Positions 46,401-58,400 of a stretch of 64,000 nucleotides of DNA are shown piece after piece. Source of the stretch: Branchiostoma floridae. Lineage: Eukaryota; Chordata; Leptocardii; Amphioxiformes; Branchiostomatidae. Within the stretch, counting starts at the first letter, position 1. Each line of letters opens with the position of its first letter. The stretch spans positions 21,548,472 to 21,612,471 of the forward strand of contig NC_049990.1 in NCBI RefSeq assembly GCF_000003815.2, given 5' to 3'. A program made the translations under genes and the position numbers. The notes under the pieces were generated by a model that worked only from the letters and a program-made list of their open reading frames with translations, was not told the DNA's origin and did not search any database.

Positions 46401-49400
46401 GTATTTTTGCTGTTCTGCAACTGTAATTGCTGTGCTCTTGCTTCAGGCCCGCACAAGATCGATGCAAAGTTTGGAGGGATGGAGGTGAATGGAAGCCCCT
46501 TCACGAGCTATGCATATGATGTCAGTAAAGTTCGAGTTGGACACGTTCCAAATGGAGTTGTTGGAAGGCCGGTGGATATTGATGGTAGGGAGATTACTGT
46601 TTGTATTCATTGAAAACATGCTCAGACAACTTTTCCAGTTTAGTGGGAGGGGGGGCAATGTTTTTATTCCAACTGAAGGAAACACCTGTTTTGATAGTTG
46701 TGAACTTTACACTATTACTTTAGTTTAAAAGAAAGTTTTAAGGTACACAGCTTGAAATATTTCTGAAAGAAATTTGGCATTAACCAGATGTTAACTTACT
46801 GACAATCAAATCAGATTTTTGCAATTGTTTAAGTTTTACATCATGTGGTAGATCATTATTTGAGCATACAATATTAAATAGCTGTCACTAACCAGCTATA
46901 CAAATGTGTTATATGACACTTTAATGGAAACTAAGTTGTAATGTTGTTTGATTCTTAGTTTATTGAAGACAAAGTACATTATACATACAAATGTACACAC
47001 TGTCAGAAATGTCTGCATCTGTACTCAGTGTTGTACAGTGCACAAACTGGGAAACTTGTGCAACTGATTCATAGTTTGCACGGAGAAATTTGTTTAAAGA
47101 ACACTGGTTTTAGTCATGAGTTTTATCAACTAATTTTCGGTGTTTTTGTCCCATGCAGTTGATACTTCTCAAGCAGGACCAGGTGAGCTGGCTGCCGCCG
47201 TAACTCAGAACTACCAGCCGATCCCCTGCACACTCAAACACAAGGGCGGGGATGTCTACACCATCACCTTCATCCCACAGAACACACAAGTCCACGACCT
47301 GCTCTTCAAGTTCAACGGCACCATTGTACCAGGTAAGATGCTATCTTCCGGCTTCTGTGTTATATGATGTTCTCTTTGTTCAACGAATGTGATGATCTGT
47401 GTCAGAAGCTACACTCCAAAGGAAATTTCAAGTGCAACTTTAATCTTTTTATGATTTAAAGGGTAAATAAACTTATATTTACTAATGTTGTGCTCTGTAT
47501 CTTATTTTTCATTTATATCAGCTGATTCCTATATTGAAAAACTTCAAGAATGTTGTCCACTACATTTGATAGTTTTTGATAGTCCCCAAGGAAAAATAAG
47601 TTTGATGCACCTTACTGTAGCTTCACTTCACTTCACATGAGATTGAATTGTGTTCAACTTTTAACTAGATGATATTCAACATGACAGCTTCAACCTTCCC
47701 GGTTATATGTCAGTTCCAATTAGAACTGCACTAATATATCAGCCCGCAACACTTCTATGGTTAAAGCTATGATCATGATTAAAATGCTTCCCATATGACA
47801 TCTACAGGGAGCCCATTCCATGTGTACATCATTGATGCTGGGCTGGTGACAGTGACCGGTGAAGGTCTGGACCGTGTGCCCGTGGGACGACCAACAGATT
47901 TTCTAGTGGACACAACCAGGGCTGGGGAGTCTGGGCTGGACGTCTCCATCACAGGTGTGTTATACAGTAATTACTGTTTAATGTAGCAAAACTGTTGCAG
48001 TTCCTTATACAACAGTGTAACTGTTACTGTCTTCTCAGTCTGTAACTTAAAGATAGATCATAATGAATGTTCTCATTCCATGATGGTCAGAAAGACATCA
48101 GTCAAAATGGTAAAAATCAACTTTTTCTGCTACTCAAGTTGTATATTCACAATGATGACTGGATGAGTACCGGACATACCAAGAGAAAGCATTGACCCTT
48201 CAATATATCAAGGAAGTAATATCTTGGTTAGCTTTAACAATGTTTGGAGTTTGTTTTAAAAAAGCACACTCTGATAATTGATGTAATAAGTAGCCTAGCA
48301 GAATCTCTTGCTCGGGTTTGTTATCACTTTTAGTCATGTTTTCAAAGACTGAGTGATATTGAAATGTGGTACTACGAGTCTCTCCAATTGTAATAATGTA
48401 CACTTGAATTTTTTAAGGACCTGGTGGTCGCCGCGTGCCCTGCCGTCCATCCGGCCATGGAAACTACACCATAGAGTACACACCTACTGAAGTCGGTGAG
48501 TAAAATCACAACATATACACTAGATGAATGAGCTGTACATTAACAGTTGTAGATAAAGCTATATTAAACCTTAAATTTATTTCTCATTAAGATCTTCATA
48601 ATGACCTGAAGCGGATTTTCAAAGAAAATTGGGAAAAAAGGAAAAGGAGCCATTCTAGACATTGAAAATGGTTTTGACTCCATTGTCTTTTTGAGAAAAA
48701 GAATTGATAATCAAACAAAATCAATGTCTTTAGTTATTGAATATGCTTGTAGATTAAGATGATATTGTGTTTTAAGTTTAAAGTCATAAGTAAATGTTGC
48801 ATTTAGTTGCTTTCTCTCTTTGAATAATTTGTAATAATGTCATCTTTAAATTCTATCTGTTGCATCACAGGTCCACACAATATTGATGTGTTCTTTGCTG
48901 GTCTGAGGTCCCGGGGTCACCCTCACCTCCTATGCCTATGATGCTAGTCAGATCCGTGTGGGACATGTGCCTGATGGTATCATTGGCAGGCCAGTCAGCA
49001 TTGAAGGTGAAAAACCCATCGTCAGAATTTTAAGATCATACCCTGCAGGAAAACCTCTTTGGGATTTCATACCACATAAGACAGGAAACTATTTTCTCTA
49101 GCTGTAACACAGACTATCAGTTAAACCGTCACTTAGTTGCTGAGATGTGCAAACATTGGCTCCTGGAAGTGGGCTACATCCTACATGTAGATGATGACTG
49201 AAATTGTTTGCAATTTAGCCAAGCCAAGAGAAAACACAGAGCTTCAAGTTTCCAGTAGTTTTGTATGACTTTTCAACAGTGACGAACTGACATGTATATG
49301 TTCACAGACACAATTTTAGAGACACCACTGTCAGTAGGGAGAACAGCAAAAAATTAAATTCTCTTTATAAGACTTATTAGTCATGAAAACTTTGCCATTT

Positions 49401-52400
49401 TTCCACAGTTGACACTTCTCAGGCAGGCTTTGGCGATCTGATGGCCAACGTCAGCACCAACTACCAGACTGTGCCCAGTACCCTGGAGGGGAGGTCCAGC
49501 GATGTCTGGGTCCTTACCTTTGTTCCTCAGACTGTGCAGACCCACGACGTGGTCTTCAAGTTCAACAATGACATTGTGCCAGGTTTGCCATCATATGACA
49601 ATCCTAACGTTCATAATACATTCAATTTGTATATGTTCAAACAAGTAATGGATGTACAGTTAAGATTAAAATTAAATTGCCACTGTGTTTTTAATGTTCA
49701 AATTTTTTTGCAAAGCCTCATAACTGCAAACTTAATACCAACATAAAAAATGTTTTTTCTGTCTTTTTCCTGCTTACCGCCTTGTTTTCGACATAAACAG
49801 TCCATTTTTGTCCTTTCGCAAATTTAAGTCCTTGCAGACTTAAAGGCACTTAGTAAACAGCATTATATTGAATGGTATCCACTGAATTAAAATCAGAACA
49901 ATTTTGTCCATTTCAGGGAGTCCCTTCCCGGTAAAGATGATTGACGCCAGTAGCGTGCACGCCTCAGGAGATGGTCTTGACCGTGTTCCCGTCAACCGAC
50001 CCACGCACTTCAAGATTGACACTTCTCGCGCCGGAGACGCAGATATCGTTGCGCACATCACGAGTGAGTGGGGGGAACTGTGTCTATCACAGTTGCTGTA
50101 TTTTGCACTCTTTATGTTATTTTATGGTGTACAGTGCATTGTCGTTGTCTGTTTTCTTGTGTACACGGAAAGCATGCACTGGCAAGGACAGCTGGCATGT
50201 CACTGCATGGCCCAATCCCTCCGTCCCGTGTCATTCTGATGATGTGAGTCCATGGTTCTAATCCCATCTTGCCTCTCCTTCACCATGCCACATCACTGAG
50301 TCGTAGCGCTTTCACTGAACATCGTGGAAGCACATTATGTGTATGTCTGTCTGTGTGTGTGTGTGCGTGCGTGAGAAAGATTGGAACAAATAGCTTAGAT
50401 GTAGAAAATACATTCAAAATCTTAAGACTCAAACCAAACATCTTCAAGTCTTTCATGCTCCATGTGCAACTGAGTTTGCCACCGGGGTACAGTCTTGAGC
50501 TATGTTTCTTAGACATAATACCAAAAACATAATGTGTTACTTCCTTCATAGGAATGCAATGCAAATTTTGTTTTAAGTTCTTTAACACTGTCTGTTCTGA
50601 ATGCGAATCATCATTATTTTCACCATTGTTTTCATCATTGCCTATCAACCTCATTCTGTATTCATGTTTATCATACTTCTTTATTGCATTTTAGCTAGAC
50701 TTTATTTGACTTATTATTTCTGCAACAGAGAGCTTGATTCTGTAGATTCTGCTGTTTTGTTTGTTAGCCAAGACTTTTTATTTACCGCTTTAATAGTTTA
50801 GTTTGCAAAGTAGCCTACTGCAAATTGCTTTTTTTTAATCTATTTTTGCTTTTGACATAATGAAACAGCAAATGATACAGACCAGCTAGGCCACGGCTAC
50901 TGCTGACAGACAAATTTACACCTTGCTTGAGGCGTTACGCTCTGTCCTTCGCTGTGCGCTTCCTCCCCCCACCTCCACCTCCCCTTCCTCTCCGTAGGTC
51001 CCAGCGGCCGCAAGATCCCGTGCAGTGTGTACGGAAGCAGCGGAAATTTCACAGCAGAGTATACGCCACTGGAAGCAGGTAAATCGCAATTAACTGTATA
51101 GTAGTGTACTAGTCAGAAGTAGTGTGGTCAGCAATATCAAAAGCACTCAGTGTTTTTGGTATTATAACGATGCCTAATATTGAATATGGACATTTCTTTT
51201 TAGAAATACATCTAAATGAAATTGTCTTTTTCTAAAAAAAGTTTATAATGGTGCAATATCTATGATCTGCAAAAAAAAACATGTATGATATCTTATTACA
51301 CAATTTTTGGGTCAAATATTACCAAAGAGAATGATGTGCACTGAAACAAGTTTTTGCCATCCAGGCAATTGTTTCCTTTTCTGCACAACCTTTCTGTGTT
51401 CACATCGAAAAGAGTGGCCTCCTATGCTTGTCCAACAAACTTTGTTAGACAGTCATGTTTTGACAGCCTGCTCTTCTGTGTTTCAGGTGACCACACCATC
51501 AGTGTGACCTTTGCAGGCAGGACCATATCTGGCAGTCCGTTCACCTGTAATGTGTACGACGTCAGTAGGGTCCGAGTCTTAGACATTCCCAAAGGAATCC
51601 CTGGAAAACCTGTTTATATAGATGGTGAGTAATAAACGGTGAATTGGAACCAACATTAGATGTACATTTTAATCTTAAGTTACAATTTTGTACAGAATTT
51701 TCATAGAGCTGTGTTGTGCCATAGCAGAGGGTGCATTAAAATTGAATGAAAGAGATGTAAGAGTATGGATGATTTAGATTTCTTTTCTTTACAAGATCTG
51801 ATGATTTTTCTCCTTGGTCTGTATCCACAATTGTTAATTACAAGTTACAAGACAACAGACTCTGTGGTGATTCTAAAGTTGCGAGCTTGCCTGATATGAA
51901 TGGATTATAACAACTATCCATATGCAAAACAGCAGTGCTAGCATTTCTGACTTAGTATTTATCTACTATTTCAGTTGACTCATCAAAAGCTGGTGCAGGC
52001 GAATTAGCTGCTATTGTTACACATGGAAAGTTCAACATCGTACCCAGCACCTTGAGAGGCAAGGGAGACAGACACAAGTACACGCTGACCTTCATCCCCA
52101 AGACTGTAGAGACTCATGAAGTCATCTTTAAGTTCAATGGGCACGTTGTTCCGGGTGAGGCTAGTTTTATACATTTGATAGTTTTAGAAAAATTGTTGCT
52201 ATTAGTCAGGGTATTACAGTGCACTTATGAACTATTGACATTGCTGGATTGTGATCAGGATGAAACCCTACCTCTCAGTCACACTTTTATTTTCACAAAG
52301 GCTGATCTTTGTAACTTTTGCTCAAGTCTTTCTTTTATTGCTCAGGTATCCTATTAATTAGTCTATATGGACAGGCCATCTTTGGCAAAAGACACATTGG

Positions 52401-55400
52401 TTAGAGAATTTGTTCTCTCATTTCTTCATTCACTCTTCCCCATTCATTCTCTAACACGTTCTCTCAATCTATCAACTATAACCTACCATTCATTCTCTAA
52501 CACATTCTCTCAATCTATCAACTATAACCTACAAATTTCATTCATTCTGACCATTTTTTTTTTTCTACCAGGTTGTCCCCATGAGGTTAAGATGATAGAT
52601 GCCAATCGAGTGACGGCCAGTGGGGAAGGCTTGGGCCGCATCCCCATCAAACACCCTACAGATATCCACATAGATGCTAGCCGCACAGGGGATGCCCCTC
52701 TCTCCTGCAGTATAAAAGGTGAACATCCCTACTGTCCTTATTTAGTCCATTTAATTGAGCTAGTTTAAGTCTTTTCTGCAGCAGGTGGTGCATAGGGCAG
52801 TGCCCATCTTTATATCCCTGGGCCACACAACTTTTGTGAAATCACTACAGGAGGAGGCTAGTCCACTGGTAGTGGTGTGTGCGTGCTCAACTTCCATACT
52901 CTTTCCCAAATTCTAGGTGCTAACTGGACAAAGCAGCATGAACCATTTTATTTTTTGGTGTGACTTGGTCAGGGATTGAACTCATTGTACTTAAGAAATT
53001 ATTTCTTACTAATGAATGTGTAAATAAAGCAAAACCAACATCATCTAGTTCTGGGCATCTTTCCTATCCCAGAATATATCAGCTTCTAAGAATTTTCAAA
53101 TTTTTCTTTGAACTTGGTTGTTGCTGAACCTGACCAGAGAATCTTTGTACCTTTGCAGGACCCAGTGGACAAAACGTGCCATGTACTCTGGCTGGAAGCA
53201 AGGGATCATACAAGGCAACTTATGTCCCAGTGGAAGTTGGTGAGTTTAAAGTTGTCTATATCAGTGTGATCATCCTTTTGTTTGTAGACATGTACAACAT
53301 GGTTACTAATGTCTTAGACAACTGCTAAAATGTTGATTGCAATGATACAGGTAAAACCCTGATAAAGTGCATTTTGCCCAAATTGGACATGTCTTACAAA
53401 GTTCTTTAAGAATGTATCAAGCATCCCCCTTTTGATTGTTGATCCATTAAGTCACTTGATTATAAAAAAATGCATAAAGAGCAGTTCTACAATGAATAAA
53501 CAGGCAGTAGTGTATGTCTCTATTATGTAAACATTATGTTGTTTATTTTGTTGCACTCTTTGTAAATTTCCAATCACCATTGATATTCAAAGAAGATATT
53601 AATCTGGATGCCCTTGATGCTTACAATAATATGTGACCCCTCAAATCTCTTTAAATTTTTTTGTTTTTGTTATAGGAACCCATGATATTGACATCCAGTT
53701 TGGAAACATGCCCATATATGGTAACCCGTTCTCCAGCCGTGTGTATGACGTTGGTCAGGTGACGGTAGAGAGCATACCAGTGGGCAGGATTGGCAGGACT
53801 GCGGAGGTCAAAGGTCAGTTGCCATCTTCTTATTCCTTTTTTTTTTTGCAAAAGCCCCTGCTAGTTGAGATATGGTCACTTGCCAGGGCAGTCTTGTACA
53901 GAGGCAGCCTACTACTTAGTACTAACTAAAGAGTTATATTGGCTCATTGTTTGAATACCAGCTATATTGTATTTATCAGGTTTCATCAGTTATTGAAGGG
54001 CTATGGGAAATAGATCACACTTAAATCCTAAGTGAAATTGAAATCATCCACTATCCTTACTTATTAAACCAACAGTGTTTAAATCTGGGAATTGTGTTAC
54101 TGGACTTTTTATCATCATCAGGAAAATAGTTCAAGGTAATTGATTGTATCATTTCACAACTTGTTTTACAGTAAGCACTGCCAAGGCAGGGGAAGGCCAG
54201 ATCACAGCCAATGTGATTTGTGAAGACAACATTGTACCCAGCTCTGTTACCCAGAAGCCTCAGGGAAAATGGGACATCGCGTTCATCCCCAAAAGCTTTC
54301 AGGACCATCAGGTCATGCTAAAGTTCAATGGAGCTCTTGTGCTTGGTGAGTTTGTGTTTGCTCAACAAAGAGCCTACAAAATCATGCAAAAGTCATTTAA
54401 TTGACTGTTATTTAGCTTAAACTCACTCAAGCAGATTATTTTAGATTGTCCGGTTGTTGGAAACAGAACTTGTAATTCCAGTACTTAACAGTGTTTTTAG
54501 CATGTGACTACAGTATATGTCTACAGTAAGAAGATCACATGTAAAAGATAATATCTGGTCTTTGTGGACAGGTGGTCACTGTAAACCATGAGGATTCTCA
54601 GTAATGCTTTTAATTTATCGATGGGAAAACCCTCTGATGGACCACCAAAAAGTGATAATAGTGGTCCTTGCATAGAGGTTTAACAGACTGTACTGTTAAT
54701 GCATTATTTTTTAATTACTTCTTACATTTATCCTTAATTGTTTATTCTCCAGGCTCCCCACATGTTTGTAAGGTCCTGAATGCCAGCTCAGTCACAGCCT
54801 CTGGGGATGGAGTAGATGCAAACAAAGACCTGAGGGCAGGAGATGCCGTCAAGTTTGCCATACAGACAAATGATGCTGGGGAGGGAGAGATACTGGCTAC
54901 TGTCACAGGTAGGTCACTCATATGTATCGCTAATACCTCAGCCTTTTCATTTCTGTCAAGTGTCTTGATTTCCTCTGTAGGATTTGACCAGTCCAAGTCA
55001 CTATCAACCTCGATACAGGCCTAGAAATGCAGAGAATTTAGTCATTTGATAACTATCTGTACATGCCAAAGAGCAGTCACTCAAGCAACTGGTCAGTGTC
55101 ACTGAGAAAAGACGATGGATGATGTCTGAAACTTCTAACCATTTTGAAAATCATATCCAGTTGCTTGTGTGTAACCGCTTTTTGACGTATCTTATTTCAT
55201 AGCTGTCTAACCTTCATTGACTGTAAATGTATTACATCTTCAATTATACTCACTTCGAATACAATTCAATTTCTGGGCAGATCTTATTTAGCTGAACTGT
55301 TTCATTTGCTTGAAAAGTAGTAGCTTAATTATTTTTTCTTTAAAATCAACAGCTCCAAGTGGAAAAGTGTCGTCCTGCACCATATTGGGAGGTGGCAGGT

Positions 55401-58400
55401 CAACAACACATACAGCAGTGTACACACCAGAGGAAGTTGGTAAGTTACTAATCAAAGTGTAATCTTTTCTGAAAGCATTGAATTGAATGATAATGTCAAA
55501 ATCACATACATGTAAATATGGTTTTAGGGACTATCGTGAGTGCAAAATTTCCCCTCTGTGTCCACTTTCACTTCAAGTGTTGTACATATATTTCCATTGT
55601 TGTATGTTAGCTTCCCTTCATTTTCATTTCAACAACAGCTTCTTGACAGTTCCCTGTTAATTTTGTACTGAAGACTCACTTTCTTCACCTTTTATCTCCC
55701 AGGGAGGCACAGAATTGATGTCGGTTATGCAGGCATGCCCATCTCGGGCAGCCCCTTTGCCAGCTACGTCTATGATATCAACAAGATCAAGGTGCAAGAT
55801 GTGACCACAGGCATCATGGGACTACCTGTTAGTATGGGAGGTATGTCGCACCACACTTATCAACAGTAAGCCATTGAAAAATTGCATCAAAATGGCACTT
55901 CTTGTATAGTAATTTTCTAGGTTATACCAAGGAGCTTTTATCAGGAGGAGAGAGTATGAAGTTACCCGCCCGCTGTGCGGCTTTGTTTGGCCCGTTAAAT
56001 CCCGCAGCGCCGGCTTTGTTTACTGCCCTGCGCGGCGCCCGTCTGATCTGATGTTCGTAGCGCCGGTTGGCACGGTTTCTATGCTAATGAGCCACGCCAT
56101 TACGTCATAGCCCTCGAGCCAGCCCGAAGCCCGATCTGCAAGAGGCGAAGTGGGTCAGGTTTCCGACGATTCCCTTATTTGGAAAACTCGGCAGGCATGT
56201 GACTACGTCATCTTGCGGTAGAGCGCACAATGGCGGACAGTTTGATATGTTTCTCTTCGCCGTACAACAAACATGGGCCAGTTTAGGCCTATTTTCGCGG
56301 ATCGAGGTCTGTTTTCTTGCGATAGAATTATGAATTTTCACATGTATTTTCAGATGGCTACTAAAAAAATATGACGTTTTTCTTCATTTAGCTGATATTT
56401 TTTCGTAACTGTTGATGATGTGCTCGGTAAAATGGCGTGTTCACTGTTGGTCGAACCTTGCTCATTTTTGTCGAACCACCCGTGTTTTTAGAGGATACAT
56501 CGGGCCTGGAATAAGGTGAAGGTAAGGCGGGAGAGCATAGTTTTCATGGTTTTCGTTACGATCGGGTTTTCGTATATAATGTCTTGAGTTCTCCAGGCAT
56601 AATTTTGAACTTTGTATTTGTATCGATTTATGAAATATATCTGTTGCATACTTAAAAAAAACTTGGTTCCTGTGATCATTGAGTCATGTTTTTCACAGTC
56701 ATCATTAATTGTAGGAATATTACCAGTTTTTTTCGTAGACTTTGCCTCAGACAATTTCGCCTTTAGGCTTAGCCCGTACCCGAGCGGCGGCGCTGTCCGG
56801 TCGCCGTATGGCTTTGAAATTTCACCCTCAGTCAGAGAGAATATTGCCGCCGCTGTATGTATTCCGAAGTTACTCTTCTGTTCAACATCGTCGACAAAAT
56901 CGCAAAAATCAGATCGCTACACACAATGTTTGTATCCCCAGGCCGCCCCACCATGAATGACCACAAAACAAAGGGAAAACAAAAGCTTGCGTGGGTGAAA
57001 TGTATGTAGATGCGGGTTTTTGACACGTGGGTGTTAATCAAATTTTGTCGCCCGCTACGAACATAGCTGAATGGAAAAAAATTCTTGCTCTCTCCTCCTG
57101 ATAAAAGCTCCTTGGTTATACACAGGTGCCTAGCATCCATTTGTTAAGATGGGGAAATAAGATGTCAGCTAACAGAGAACATTTTGAGCTGCTCTATACA
57201 AAATTTGCAAGACCTATAGATTGCAAGTTTTCCACTTCATGTTTTTTGTCTGTTTTGCTACTTTTGAGAGTTAGAATTTTTGTTAAATCTTTCTGCATGC
57301 ATGCTGTCCTTGGTGCTGAAAACGAGGTTCATTGGAAATCTGAAGCTGAATCTAAAACAACATCAAAGTTTACCATTTCAAAACCTGATAAAATTTACAA
57401 ATGCCATCTCCAAAGCTTTTATCAATTTTTCCATTTGTTTTGGGACATTATATAAGATCAGTATACTATTGCTCAAGTATGGTTTAACATTGAACAAATA
57501 CATTTCTATGGCAAAGATTCTTCTCTCAACTCCTTAGACAGTGGATGCTATCTAAAGACACCAAATTTATTTTCTACTTTTACTTGTTAGTCAAGAGTTG
57601 TTAAATAACAACATCATTTGTATCTCTAGTTGATGCCACCAAAGCAGGACGGGGTGAACTGGCAGCGTCTGTCACCGTGGACAACTTCAAAGTGGTCCCA
57701 GCATCACTTTTGCCTGGGAAGGAGCCAAAGAATTACATCTTAAACTTCACTCCAGAGGCGTGCAAGACCCATGACGTCCTCTTCAAGTTTAATGGGGACA
57801 TTCTTCCAGGTAAAACATTTTAAAGTACTACATGTATTCATCATTGAATACTTGCAATGGTTTATCCCGGCTATTAAGAATAAGCATAGTCTGCAATTGA
57901 GGAAATCTTTATCAGCATATGCCAAAAAGCAGTTACTCAAGCAACTGGATATGGTTTTGGAAACAGTCAGGCATTTCAGACAGCCATCTGGTGTCTTTTG
58001 TCAGTGACATTGTGTTCATGTTCATAAAAACATATATATCCTGTCAGAAAATATTGTCTAAGATCAAGAATGATGTCTTTTTGGACTCATATGATGTGTT
58101 ATATTGAGCACATTGGGTATCAAATTAGATATAATTTTCCAGGTTTTGTGCAAATTAGATTATATTCCTTCTGTACAGAACTAACCACTGATAAATACCA
58201 TTTCAGGATGCCCATACAAAGTGCAGCTAAATGACGCCAAACAAGTGACGGCTTTTGGAGAGGGGCTGGACCTGGTGCCAATCAACAAGCCCACGTCAAT
58301 CAACGTGGACACATCTGCAGGGGGAGGGGGGCCTGTCACCTGTATGATCAAAAGTCCCAGTGGAAAAGTAGTGCCATCCAAGATCTCAGGAACAGAACAA

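Noticed and set aside
48871-49006. Alternative splicing as the explanation for the 136-nt exon 34
   Set aside because: Sequence before and after the break matches the class at both exon ends; the lesion is inside the exon, so moving splice sites cannot restore the frame.
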